Shown here: positions 11,801 through 25,249 of the stretch, piece by piece
Numbering within the stretch: the first letter of the stretch is position 1
How the letters are laid out: each line of letters begins with the position of its first letter
Source: Gorsachius magnificus
Lineage: Eukaryota; Chordata; Aves; Pelecaniformes; Ardeidae
DNA length: 64,000 nt
Assembly (NCBI GenBank): GCA_034008185.1
Contig: CM067081.1
Coordinates: forward strand, 25,604,806 to 25,668,805
Reading direction: 5' to 3'
Position numbers and translations under genes: made by a program
Notes under the pieces: model-generated
Database searches by the model: none
What the model was told of the DNA's origin: nothing
What the model saw: only the letters and a program-made list of their open reading frames with translations

Positions 11801-14800
11801 GCAGCCTGCAAAAGGAGGGAGGGATGCTGCATTTAAGGCTGGGTTTCTCAAAGGAGCTTAATGAAAATAAGTGAGAAATGAATTTTCCTTAAGCTTTTTT
11901 GAGAATCCTGTCACTTTCAAGCAGTTAAGTAAATTAGCAAGTTGAACAGATGTATTCCTCTTAACTTGAAGAAAATGTGTATTCCCATATTCAAGTAGCA
12001 CCTATGCCGTGTGAAGTGTAAGACCTTGGAAATGCACTGAAGGAGCTCTTGAACTCAGTTTATCATCCTACTTCCCTTCCCAGCCGTGAACATGCCTTGT
12101 ATTTTGAATGAGAAGGGAATATTGGGGTATACCAAGCAGCATAAAGAACAGAACTGGGGGAATATGATTCAGCTGCAGTTTTGCATCTTAATAATTTGCT
12201 TGGTAGAATCAGAAATCCCTCTTTCTCTTCTTCATAGTCAGCTGATTACTGCTTCCCCGTCATGTCAGCTAGCCTTCTCTCCGATTCCTAATACCTACTG
12301 TTTTCACAAAGTAATATAATGTAATTACAGCAAGTCAGAAAGGCCTAAAACCTGTGAAACTGGAATTTGCTGATTCATTGAAATTAAGATATTTGAAAGA
12401 GAGACTTCAGTTTCCCAGAAAAAGTTGAGAACTAGGGGAAATAAAAATCAGCCATTTTATTTTTACTTTGCCGTGGAAATTCTTGTTTTCCATTTAGATG
12501 TGATACTGAAAAATTTCATTTTGATACAGTCAGTCAGTCATTTCACATACTGCCTTCTGTATTCTTTCATTGAATGCGTGCCCACTGCTTCAAACTGGGT
12601 CAGTTTACTCTTGTGAAATTGCTGTGTAACCTGCTGCAATATGACTGACTTCTTGAAGCTGCAGATTGATGCCTTTTATTCTTTGATGGAAGAAAGAAAA
12701 CAGGACAGAATTCTTGCACCGTAGCGGTTACTCTGTGTCTCATGTTTGTAGCTGGGCTGCTTGTGCTACTTTTGTGTGAAACTGTAATTGCTCAGTCATT
12801 TATCCTGCTCCTCTTCTGTGTTTCTGGTAAAAAGAAAAGTGGTACTTGAAAGAGGAAATTGCTTAAAAGGGGGGAAAATTCTAATAAAAGCTGCATCAAA
12901 TTGGTGCAGTCATTCTGAGTCTGGATGTTAGAACCAGCAGACTGCAGCACAGGGCAGCTCAGAAACAGCCTTTTTCCATAGTTCAGCTTAGGGTAATGAA
13001 TAGAGACCACTTCAGAACTGGTTGGTGTAAAATGGTTATAGAAACAGCACTGTAACACTACAGCCATGAAAGGTGAGAACCCTAAACTACACCAGTCAGA
13101 TCCCACTTTACCCAAGTTGGACTCTTCTGGAGAGGAATGTGTCCTGTCTAACCGTTAATTTAGAATAGGTTTGTAGAAACCAGAGGGGGTGTGTGTAGGT
13201 ATGGATCGGGTACTGATGCTGGCCTGTGGGATCTGGTTTTGCGGGCTCTGGACTGGTGGTCAGGAAGGAATTTATATTGTCAAAGAACAGTGATGGTTCT
13301 TGTTGGGCCTCTTTTTTTTCCTCTCTCTGTGCCATGGAAGGTGGCCAGGTTCCCAGGTTCATTAGGGCATTTTACCTAACTAATTTGCCTTCTGTGGCAA
13401 GGGTTTAGGTTTGTGATATCTTTATTCTTTCCTATTTTATTCCTGTGGCCCATTGTGATGTTTGGAGCATTTGGGTGTTTTTTCTTGGGTTAAAGGTCTC
13501 AGGATTTGTTTTGTGGCTTACAATACCACGGGCATGGGAAAGAGGGGTCATATATTGGATATTATTGTGTAGTATTTGGGGCTAAAAGCTTGCTACACTA
13601 TTGCAGGCAACTAAACTTGATGATCCATGTATCTCCTTTCCATTTTTTTGCTGAGGGACTGTACATTTGTGGGAGTGCTTCTGGGGAATATTTTTTAGGA
13701 ATGAAGTGAGTATGGAAGAGCGAACTACAAAGAGAGGGAGGAATTGGAGAGCATCAAATATACATTGGAGCAGTGTGTTCACAATGTGGGAAAGGCCCTG
13801 GAGGGTCTGGAAACAGACTTGTGGGGCACTAGCATTTCATAGACCCGAGAACACGTAGAAATGCCCGACTGAGCTATTTAAACATCTGAGGAAAAAAGTT
13901 GTAGTGGGAGGTATACAGAGACAAGGGAGTCAATTGGTATGTCCAATCCATGGAGGAATTTACCAAACTAAGAAGTTAACTATCAGAGAACAAGGCTTCC
14001 TGTGACACAAACATTGACACTGGACATAAGATAGAAACATTAGCAATGACAACTGCCCAAAAAGTTGCCAGGTTTTTTGTTACATCACTGGTTGTGTAAT
14101 AAAGCAATTCCAGATTTTTGAGCGGCTGGTGCAAGCAGGTGAAGACTTTTCTCTGAAGCACCTTATTTGGGAACTGCTTCAACGATAATGAGATGGCGTG
14201 GACAGCGTGACCCATTGCAGTGATTCCTATGTTCTACTATTATTCTTCTACAAGTGTAAGAAAATACTACTTTCTTAGTTCTCACATTATGTTTCTGGTA
14301 AGATTAATTATCGACCCCACCACTGAATAATTCACTCTTGTTTTGTGCAGTAACTATGCATAGGTTTGGGAGGCACCAGCCCAAAGCCTCACTTTTATGT
14401 CTCAAAATCCTTAAAGGCTGGAGTATGTCCAGAAGGCAGATAGGCAGTAGGTGTCATTCTGGAGTGTGTCCAACGAAACCACTGCAGTTCTGCGCTGGTG
14501 GAATGACACTGACTATATAAATGCTGAAAAACAATCTAGATTATTGGAACTGTAGTGTAATGTGATAGTTTGGATACAGATAAATACCTTTTCTATCTGA
14601 AACAAATTGTTTTGCTGACTGTGAAATAGATGGGTTAACTGAAGAGTAGTCTGTGAGATATGCAAGTAATTTTTTTATCAGCTTGTCTCCTCCAGATGAG
14701 GACAAAGGAGAGCATGGAAGGAAAACCAGCACGCCTAATCAAGGGTGGACACGGCCGATACAGAAAGGGTCTGTGTCAGTCTCAGTCAGCCACCAGCTCT

Positions 14801-17800
14801 CCAGCTCCACTTCATGGTGCTAATAGGAGAGTGGGTTGCTAATGGGGATTAGGGTTTGCAGAGTCCCCACATTCACCTTTGTGGATAGCATGAGAATAAT
14901 TCGTTGGTACACTGGGTACAACTGGAACAGTCTTCAACCTCCAAAGATTGTCGATAACAAATTATATTTACCCAACAGCTGAAAAAACGTTAAACTACCC
15001 AGGGTTCATGTTCACCCTGAGTTACAGCTGTCAGCAGCAGGGCATTTTGCTGGTTTGAGTGAGGCTGTAGCATGGAAAATCGCTTCTGCCCCGCAGTTCA
15101 GCAGCGTCATCGTGCTGTCTTCCAGACAGTGTTTGCATCAACTCTGAGACACAGTTTGGCATCTACTTGGCCTTTCAGTAGTTGACTTTTCAATAACCAT
15201 TATAAAATGTGGTCTAGTGTAAAGATGTTTCTCTTCAAGTGGTTTGGCAGCATTCCCAGTGATCCCCAGAGGGAAGAGCGGCTAGGACTTGTTCTCCAGC
15301 TCTGAGACAGCTGTCCACTGGCTGACCAGGGGTGTAGCTGTGTGTACTTACGCTCTGCACCACAGCTAGCGAGTGAAGACATGGACTAAGCTGTCCTTGG
15401 CTGCCTGCAAGCCTTTGGTGTAGAGCTGCGTAATTCCAAGTGGTGGACCAGGAGCTCAAGAGTCACAAAACACGGCTGCTGGTGATGGCTGGATGAAGAT
15501 GGGGGAGTGCAATGCATGTCCTTTGCTAGGAAGATGCTTCATTGCAGTAGAGCCATCTCCCTTGCAGGCTGTGGAAATAAACACAGGGTAGAGCAATCAT
15601 ACTTGAGCTAATTTTAGACATGTTCAGCAGAGACATCTACATTTGAGCTCACCATCCTAGGGTCCTCTTACAGGTAATGGAGAAAAGTGAACATGGTATA
15701 TCTGATCCTGAGACCAAAAAAATAAAAATTAATTGTCCCAGAATTTCTGTCTGTGGGGTATAGACAAACCTGTGGTGACAAACTCAAACCCAGACTTTTT
15801 GTAGACAGAGTTTTACACTTAGTCAAATGAGGCTGTGGAGAGGTGACGTAGATGACGGAGGGAGTACTGAAGGGCTAGTTCAAAAATTGGCTCAAGGTAC
15901 TTCGTGTTCCTGTGACGTCTCAGATGGTGGACTCTGACATGTGATCTGGACTGTACACAAATTTTGCCTGAGTCTCACCTGTTTCAGGCATGTGATATCT
16001 GGGGGGAAATCCTGTATCTCATTCTCTCCCCTGGTTTTCCTGAGCACTGAGCTGAGTCTTCTGACACAGTGGAGCAGCTGATGCGTGGCAGTGCAGTTCC
16101 CCCCTGCAAGGGCCGTCAGCCACACCCGCTTGGTCCTGTAAAGCCGGAGCAAGCAAATAGACGTGGTTTCCCTTTTAAGTTCTCATGGGCTTCGAGTAAC
16201 CCCATCCTGCGGCTCTTCACTCCCTCTTGCCAGTCAGCTCCTGCTGACCCACCGTGACTGTTGAAGTGTGCTGAAAGCATTTCATGCCTTTTCTAAAAAT
16301 GTAAGGAGAGCAGTCCTTGGAAAATGTAGTTAAAAACATAAAACAATTTAAAACTTGAAAATTAAACACAGTCTTTATTGCCTTAGTTGGAACTGATATG
16401 CAAAAGGAAACCATATATTAGTTTTCACTGTCTCCCTCTATCTGGAAATAAAAAATGTCGCTTCCCTGTAGGGCCCTGTTATTTTCTCCAAGGAAGTCGT
16501 TGAACCTCATTTCAATTTAGGTAATACAATATGTTTTTACTGACTATGATAAGCAGAACATTTAAAATGTGAATTAAGTATTAAAAAGTCTAATTATTTT
16601 AAAACAAATCACAAGATATCCTTCAATCACCTAAGGAAAAGTAGCATAAACAAAGACATACAGCCATCAGGTAGTGGGGAAGAAGATAGGATTAAAAAAA
16701 AAAATCTACTTCTAAAACTGATTAATACTTTTTGTCTGATCAAGAAGGGTGATCATGTTGAGCACTGGGACTCATAGACAGGAAAAGTTAATCAGGATAA
16801 GGGTTAGATGAATGTAAATAACTACAGGTGCAGTGGACACAAAATGCTGTGAACTTACGGTATCGAAGCCAAGCCAGACCAATCTGATAGCTTTCTGTGA
16901 TAACATTATCTAGAAAAAGAAAAGATGATAAACCTGATAAATCTGTATTTTCAGCTGGACACTTGAAATGGTGGCACATGGAGAATTTCTGTTTCAGTTC
17001 AGGAGGAAGGGGATTTTCAGCAGGAGCTAGGAAATTGCTAAAGCAAATATCACAGTAAATTGCACTGAAAGTAGAAGCATAAGGCTCAAGGGCAGTTCCT
17101 AACTGAACTTTTAAATGTATTTTAACTCCCATGCTTTGGCACAGAGTAGGATTGCACTAATTAGAGCATGAGCTGAACTTTAGGAAACATTGCCAGTGCA
17201 AAGGATAATCAGGATAGTAAACAGATGAACAGAAAGACTCATAACATTTTTTCCATAAGATAAGGAGTTGCTGATCACAGCGTGACCATCAGATGCCAAT
17301 ACAATCCAGCTGTGACAAAGACACATTTGTTTCTAGTCTGTATCAGGTGATGCTTCCAGCAGAGATGAAGAATTACCTCACTAGAACATGGCTTATTTAC
17401 CTGAGCAAGAACACTGGGAGAAGATGTACTTGCTGTCTATAAATAGATCAATGGGAGAAACAAGTGAAGGAAAATAACTGTCTGAGTCCAGGGAAAGTTT
17501 TGATGCAAGAACCAAAGTGTTTAGAGTGAAGATGAATAAATTTAACTTGAAAATCAGGAAAAAAAGGAAACCATTTGTGAAATGCGATTCTGCAGTAGTC
17601 TTCCAGAGGGAATAGTACGAACGAAACACCTAGCCGATGGTAAAGTGAATCTGGACAATAGGATCACATCATACATATGCCCATGGCAGCAGGGGGTTGA
17701 ACCTGATGCCTTGGGTTTCTTCTTAATTTTATAATCCAGTTTTCCTAATCCCTGGCAGATAGTAGACATGGGATCGTAAAGATGGGAATGACTTTTTTCA

Positions 17801-20220
17801 GTAAGGTTTTTTTCTGTATTTCTGTGAAAATTCTCTGAAGTCAGCATGCTTTGCACACGGTAATATTCTCATCACAGCCTTCTGGAATATTGTATGATTT
17901 AACAAAGCACTTCCAGTGCCTTGCTCAGAATGTTTCATACTTTTATATGAAATCCTTTGTTGGATCCACAGTGAAAACATAGCAGTTGAGTCGTCATCAT
18001 CACGCCAGAACTTGGGGAGATTGACAACTAGCAGGACTAACTCCTGGATCTACAAGTGGATCAGGCTTGTGGAAGGACTCGGCTTTCATTCCCGTTTTTT
18101 TCCTGCAGCACGGAGTTATCCCTGAAAGGAGGGATTACGGAGACAGCACTCTCAGTGTAGCAATAAACTTCTCTTACTTTATATATATCTGTTAAGTATA
18201 TTTAATTAAACTGTGCTAAGCTATATACTTTAAATTGGAAAGGTCCAATTAAAGACTTAAAGGGTGTGGTTCATCTCACTTTACTTTAGATGTTTGCATT
18301 GCGCACATTTACATCCAAACTAGTTACATTATGCTCCCTGTGTGCTCAGTGGAGAGACTTTTAGAGCCTGATAATTCTGATTAATTTTAGCCATCTGCAT
18401 TAGGGTAAGATAAATTGCAACCTAGAATTTCCTGGAGTGTGAAAGAAACCTGGAGAGTACAGTTCAGTCCTTTTTACACAGCCGGTCATGAACTTCAGGA
18501 ATTTATTGTCATAGCGCATTCTGGAAGCAGGTTGTAGGAGCAGACTCAAAAAGGGAGTAGGCAAATATGCAAACAGTGGGTCCATAAGCAGATGCTACAC
18601 AAAACAGGCAGGAATGGAATCCCTAACATCCCAGCAGAACAGTGTGGATGCCTGGGAAGTAGGAGGCGAGATCTCAGAAAGTGACTGAGCTCACTTCGTC
18701 TCTTGAACTGGCACCATGTCCTGCTCTTGCTGTCAGAGGTAGTACTGGGCTGGACGGACTGTTGATGTGACCCAGCAGAGCATCCCTTTTGTCCTTATAT
18801 ACTGTCCCTATATTTCCAAATGTGCCCAGTGGCTCATTTGCTAATAAGCATCTAATGCATCTAATACATTTGACTATAAATCATACCCTAATACTCTTGA
18901 ATTGCTTTCTGTTTCAAAATATGTACATAAAATCTCTACTCTTTTTTCAGTATTTCTTTCCAACATCTCTGCCTTCTTGCATCTCACTAGTATGAGGAAA
19001 GTGGGTTTTGATTGCTATAGATGAAGCCTTACTTTTTTTCCAAGTGTTCATTTCTACAGAGATTTTTTTTCTTCCCAGTAAGACAGTAAGAACTTGCCTA
19101 TGGGTCTCTTGCAGAGTATCTTAGCTCTTCTGTAAGAGCATTCATGTGTAAAAGAGCTTCCAGTAAAAATCAAAGTTCAGGTAATGCAATGCAATCTCTT
19201 CCACTTCCTTCCCCCCCTGCCTTCCTGCCTTTCTTCCTCCCTCCCTGCCTTCTTCCCTTCATCTCAGCAAGGGAAGGGCTCTTCAAGGCCTTCAGATCCT
19301 GATTCAGACCAACAATTTGCTTGTCACTGGTGTTTGGGCAACTAGTTAATTATTGAACTGCCAGCGGCTCTGCTTCCTGTAGCATCATTGATTGAAGCAC
19401 GATTCCAGGTAAACTGTGTAATCTGTGAGTTTTTTAATATCTAAAGAGTCATCCTGATGTAACATATCCTGTCTTAAGTCCATTTTTTCAACATCCTTTG
19501 TACTACATACTCATTGAAGGTTGGTTGGCGTAGCTGTGACTAATGAAAACCTTTTTCTCTAGGACAAAATGGCTGGACAGCTCTCACCACCTTACGCACT
19601 GTATGGGATCTCTCGAAATGAAAGATTATTTTCCTGTTTGATTTTGATAAAAAAATACAAAACTTCTCATGCTTTTGTAGCGTTAGGCTGTTCAAGTGTG
19701 CATCTACAGTAGCATTACAGTACAAATCAGGAGTGCGTGTGCAACTTGAATCTCCTAATTGCCTCCATTTGCTGTACTGTTCGTAGGGTAAAGTGGTTTG
19801 GGAGTACCCAGCTGGGTTGGTTTTGGATAAAGGTAACCTGGAAGCTGCTCTGCAGGAGCACACCTAGTGTAATTGAGCTGCTGATCGGCTTCTGGTCCAT
19901 GGGTTATTGTAGGTATTGGGTCCTCAGCTCTACCGTTTGCTAAGGTAGATGTAGGTACTATGGCTGGAAATTAACCAACTACATATTCTAATTACATTAG
20001 GCACAGTTAATCTCCTTTTCTATCTAACAAGACCAGAATATATGTAAGCCATATGGCTGCTTACATGAGCTTGTACTAGTCTAAAAATCAAAGACACTAT
20101 TTTAAAAAAATGCATGCAGTCACTGGATTTATTGCTCTTCCTGTCCTCCTGTATTTAAGCCTGAGATGTTTCTGATCAGTTCGTTGTCTAGGAGTGGGGC
20201 TGTAACAAATACCAAGGTAG
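8872..20220. other. Intron 1 segment, mostly unassigned
   Basis: No exon or RNA gene was recognised. At about 18700-18790 the sequence resembles the CTGGGCTGGACGGAC ... GACCCAGCA type of end found in old amniote CR1 copies, but it is too short to call firmly. A pyrimidine-rich tract lies at 19195-19262. The open frames here are short and show no domain. Confidence 0.45.
19195..19262. repeat. Polypyrimidine tract (CCTT/CCTG-like)
   Basis: This is a run of almost pure C and T with degenerate CCTT, CCTG and CCTCCCT units on the + strand. It is low-complexity sequence with no sign of coding. Confidence 0.7.
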
Positions 20221-20225
20221 TTCAC

Positions 20226-20820
20226 TGGCATGCTTTAATCCCAGCTGGCAACTAAGCCCCACGCAGCCGCTTGCTCACTCCCCCCACAGAGGGATGGGGG
20301 AGAGAATTGGAAGGGTAAAAGTGAGAAAACTTGGGTGTTGAGGTAAAGACAGTTTAATAGGGAAAGCAAAAGCTGCACATACAAACCAAGCAAAACAAGG
20401 AATTCATTCACTGCTTCCCATGGGCAGGCGGGCATTCAGTCATCCCCAGGAAAGCAGGGCTCCATCACGTGTAACGGTGACTTGAGAAGACAAACGTCAT
20501 CACTCTGAACATTCCCCCACTTCTTTTTCTTCCCTCCGTTTCTATACTGAGCATGACATCATATGGTGTGGGACATCCCTTTGGCCAGTTGGGGTCAGCT
20601 GTCCCGGCTGTGCCCCCTCCCAGCTTCTTGTGCACCCCCAGCCCACTCACTGGTGGGGTGGGGTGAGAAGCAGAGAAGGCCTTGGCTCTGTGCAAGCACT
20701 GCTCAGCAGTGACGAAAACATCTCTGTGTTATTAGCACTGTTTCCAGCACAAATCCAAAATATGGCCCCATACTAGCTACTGTGAAGAAAATTAACTCTG
20801 TCCCAGCCAAAACCAGCACA
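20226..20820 (-). mobile_element. Solo LTR of an avian endogenous retrovirus (ERVL-like)
   Basis: Read on the minus strand, this 595-bp segment starts TGTGCTGGTTTTGGCTGGGA and ends in CA, the TG...CA ends of retroviral LTRs. The + strand flanks carry the same 5-bp sequence TTCAC (20221-20225 and 20821-20825), which is the target-site duplication. A 5-bp duplication fits ERVL-class integrases, whereas 6 bp is typical of ERVK and 4 bp of ERV1. The sequence resembles a widespread bird LTR family. No internal retroviral sequence adjoins it, so it is a solo LTR left by recombination. It is antisense to KL. Confidence 0.88.
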
Positions 20821-20825
20821 TTCAC

Positions 20826-23638
20826 AAAAACCTCTGTGGCTCTGAGAGACCTTTGATGGACATCTTCATGGAAATCTGTGGAAAGTTTTTGCTATACCTT
20901 TATAGCTCTTAGGTCAATTACTTAGAAATGAGGCGTTTCTCCAAGCTCTTTCCTTTGAACTGCCCTCCTTCAAAACCGGCAATGTTTAAATGGCAGGCAT
21001 CTGCCTCACTGTTAGATATTGACCTAACTGCCATAACTGTACGTGGCCTCCTAACGTACCTACCCTCATGGTAACTGTGAAGCAGAGCAGCATTATTCTG
21101 GCATATATATATATAGCTGGGCATAAGAGGATGAAATAGTGCCGTTACAGGAAATAGGCAAACTCGCATTGCTGTTGTTCTAGTACATTTTGATCTTAAA
21201 ACTGGGATTTCTCCCAGAATAAGTTTCTTTAAATTATTGAAAACATTATTATACTTTGATACTGGATATTTACGTATTACAGTGTACTGGCAGAACTTCC
21301 AAAGACATGGTTATATAGAAACAAATGCTAATCCCAGAAAAATTGTTTAAAAAATGTATCTGAAGCAGTGAGTTAACTGCTTTGTTAAGGTTTTAATTTC
21401 TCCGTATGTTTCTGTATCTATATTTAAAATGGCAAAGGAAAAAAAATAGGTTTTAGCCATATCTGGAATCAGTAGGAAAAAGAAAAGGTGGTATACAAGC
21501 ATTTCATTTTTTATATTCATAGTCCAATGATGACTCTCATTCATGTATGCAAATGTCTTGACATCACTGGCTTTATATTTTGTTCTAGAACAATTTGAAG
21601 TTTAGTATTGCATTTTGAAACAGTGGACAAAAGATAAATTCTATCAGTTTCCCCTTGTGCCAGTTCCTTCAACTCAGACAGTATTGTTTTAAAGACTTTA
21701 TTCTGCAGCACTGTTAGCCAAAGTGAAAATAATCTGTTGTAGACTACTTATGTAAAGAAAGCTCTGTATCAAAGTCACTGCCTCTTCTTCAGGAGACAAC
21801 TATTTTCTGTCCAGAAGAAAACGTACATACAGAGAGCTGGCGAAGAGCTGGCTAAGGAAACCTGAAACATGCTAAGTTGTTATTTTAAAAAATCACATGC
21901 TAGGTCTCCAGGAGCGCTCATTACACATGCCAGAGTAAAGTCTAAACCTAACTGCATTAAGTACGTTTAAAATTTGTCCAATTGACACAATTATGAATAC
22001 CTCATTCTATTAATATGATGTTAATTGTGGTCAGAAAGTGTCTAGTATTACGGTGGTGAGAGCACAGAAGCTGAAACAAGGAATGCTGAAAGAAGAAGAG
22101 TAAATTAGCATCTGCAACTGTATGTATTAACCAACACATGCCCTTTTCTGTTGGCTTAGACTAAAAAATTACCCTGGCAACATTCTTCCTTTTCTTTTGC
22201 AGTTTTCTGTTTTCTTTAAATTTTCTTTTTATTCCTCTAAGGATTGGATACAAGCTGTTTTAGGTCTTCTACTGTGATTTCTTTTCTTGATTGGTAAGGC
22301 TGAGATTGCAGTACATTGATGTAGTAAACCCCCTATTCTATATTGCATTGTATAAAAATACAGGATATACTTTCAGAAAGGAAACAACTGTAGCTGGTAT
22401 TTTTATATCAACTTTATTAACATGTAGCTTCTTAACAACTACATTAAAACATTTATTCAATCTTATGTCAGCCAAACTAGTTGTGTTCCTTGTATACAAA
22501 CAGGTGGAACCCAGCTTAATTTCTACAGATAAGCAACAATATGAAGATTGTCTTTATAAAGTAAGGATTAGATATTTAATTTCAAATGCTTTTTGTTTGT
22601 TGCATTTTTCTGTTCTACAGGGTTCCAACTTTTAGCTCAAATGGTGCTTTTTATTATGTTTGCAGACAGCAAGAATAAACCAGGAAAACATCTATTTGTA
22701 TGCTTTTGAGTTAACACTCATCTCTGTCATAGAGCAATTTTATATCTACCATTAAATGTGCATTTAGAAACAGACATAAAGGGACTTATTCATACCTCAA
22801 AAGTGTATTTTCATGGTTTCAGCACGCTTTGGATGAGGTTCTAAATGTATTTCCCAAATCAAGGGAAATATAAATTGAATCCAGTTTAATCTGTGACTGC
22901 ACTATAGCCAAAAGCTTGTAGGAAAGACTGGATAAATACACATAAATCATTCTTGTCCCCAAAGAAATGCAGAGTAAAAATTTTTTCCACCATAAATTTG
23001 AATGCCCCATTTTGTCCCTCCATCTCTTGACTGATGTCATCACTCTGTTGAGTCTTTAAAAGTGTGGTACCCCAAGATTTTCTCTTCCCTGGTTGAAACT
23101 CATTTTCCCCCATCTTTCCCTGCACTGGAATTTCTGTCTTCTCTTCTTGGTTCTGATTTGAACAGCTGCACTTTATCTTCTTGGGGGCTGCTGAGGGGTG
23201 TGGTGATTCCTCAAAATAAAGGTATCTGATGAAGGTCTGCCTCCTCCAGTGACTGTATCTCCACTGATGAGATGCACCTTTGCTGCGTAACCAGTCTTAA
23301 TTCCTCCTACAGTTTCCCAGATCTTCCTTTCATAACCTAACATCATGGAAGCAATAACATTAAGGAAGAATTATGGCTCATAATAACCATTGTCTTAATT
23401 AAAACTTGTCAGTTAGCCTTATGGTTCCCTGTGCTATTGCAGAGGTGGGCAGACAAGGCATCAGGACCACTAGGTTATGAGCCATTCAGTTCTACTTGAC
23501 TTGTCCATCTACATGGTCCTATGATTCAGTGTGTCAGTCTTTCAGGGGTTGTTGCTGGTGTAAGACTTCTGGAGTGAAAATATCTAGCTTAGGTCCTCTT
23601 GGTTTCCCTGAATCTTTCCAGGATTTTGATACAGTCAT
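20826..23638. other. Intron 1 segment, nothing recognised
   Basis: This is AT-rich intron sequence with no exon, RNA gene or repeat I can name. The + strand open frame at 22291-22635 is 114 codons long but lacks any recognisable domain and has low-complexity AT-rich codon use, so I treat it as chance. Confidence 0.45.
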
Positions 23639-23885
23639 GGAATCCTAGAATCATAGAATCTTAGGTGGGAAAGGACCTCAAGGATCATCTAGTCCAACCT
23701 TTCTAGGTAAGAGCACAGCCTAGACAAGATGGCCCAGCACGCTGTCCAGCTGAGTCTTAAAACTTCCTTGGGGAGATTATTCCAACGGCTGACTGTTCTC
23801 ATTGTGAAAAATTTCCCTCTCATGTCCAGTTGGTATCTCCCCAAGGACTCTTCCACAGTATATATCCTTCTCACAGTTGTAACTT
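23639..23885 (-). mobile_element. CR1 LINE 3' fragment, antisense
   Basis: The + strand begins with AATCCTAGAATCATAGAATC, the reverse complement of a CR1 3' terminus. It continues through GGAAAGGACCTCAAGGATCATCTAGTCC, split here as the conserved GGAAAGGACCTCAAGG and ATCATCTAGTCC motifs. Further minus-strand CR1 3' sequence reaches about 23885. It is a 5'-truncated copy in KL intron 1. Confidence 0.87.
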
Positions 23886-23944
23886 CATGGAGTCACAAGG
23901 CTACCTCTTTAGAAGCCACTAGGGCTAAAAAAGTTGCACACATA

Positions 23945-24440
23945 GACAATCATGTACCATTTAAGAAGCCTAGAGTGTCCTGCCTTGCCTCCAGCTCCCA
24001 CTCCAAAAGACACAGGTTTTCCACAGGTCTTGTGTTACAGCTGCCCATGCAGATGTCTTGATAGTCCAGAACATCCCAAATGCTACTGGATGCCCCTGTT
24101 TAATTAACTGAATCGTAGGTCACAAGGGGACATTAGCACTTCTCATATCTAATGCTATGTGTCAAGATTTGGAGCTGCTTTCTGCTCCGTAGGGGTGGGA
24201 TTCAGTTGCTGGGGCATAGATGTCGGCTGCCATTCATGTTGTGGAATGCCCATGACATTTGCACTGGCTCACAGGTTTGACACAGGATTCACAGATGACC
24301 CATACTCTTCTGTAGTAGCAGATCCAGGTTAGGCAGGATCTCACTCAGACCTAAGTTGGCATTAGTGTTGGGGTTCAGTTGCCTAGAAGTAGGCCTGTGA
24401 TACCGTTTGGATAGAACCATGCCACCACGGAACTGGCTTT
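23945..24440. repeat. Repeat-like sequence, family not identified
   Basis: Part of this segment (about 24000-24090, CCTGCCTTGCCTCCAGCTCC and following) shows loose similarity to 33490-33590 inside the inverted-repeat element. The two may be members of one old dispersed family. The similarity is judged by eye and is gapped. Confidence 0.3.
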
Positions 24441-25249
24441 AAGCAAAAGGGGGGAAAAAACAGTGAGTCAGGCAACAGTTCTCTCCTCCCCTGATCATTG
24501 AGCAGTTTTGCAGCTAAAACAGACTCAAGATCACCCAAAGCAGATCCCAGTACATCATGATTGCTGAGTCGTGATAAAGTTCATATGCAACCTGTAGCTT
24601 GGTACTAGCAATAGCAATGCTGTATTTACTGGTCTATAATCCCCTTTTTCGTTAGTCTGCAAACTGTGAGCTATCACCCCTGAATGTAGCAATGATGCTG
24701 TGAATCCTCCTACATGGAGGTTTCTATGGATCAGGACTAAGCAGTGATTCTTCTTGGAGCTGTTAGCTCTTTCTTGGCTGGTATGGCCTCCAGATAAACT
24801 GTATAGGTCTTAGAGTAGAACACAGTTCTTTCTCCTAGGGTATAGCTATTCCTCAACTTGCTCAGCACTTAATACTCTTCTGTTTGGTACCAATTATGAA
24901 GTATAAAGGTGTAAGTAGGATTATAGCTGCAGGACGTAGAGCCAAATTTGAAATTCCTGCAGCTGAAGGGGACCACACAAGAGGGATTCCCATCACGAAT
25001 GACACCCTGCCTTCTCTATTGCAGTTCTTTGTGAGTAATTTGTTTGCTACCACAGTGCTCTGTAATCATTGCTTTTGTGGCTTGTTTTACAACCAACTAG
25101 ACTTCAGATGTTACAGTTGAATGCTTTATTATCTGCAACAATCACACAAAAGCTACTCCAAAAGTTACTGTATTGAAGTTAATTTATTATACAGTTTCAG
25201 TGATTTTTGCATCTTGAGCATTACTTGTAAAGGTGTATGATTGAAATCA

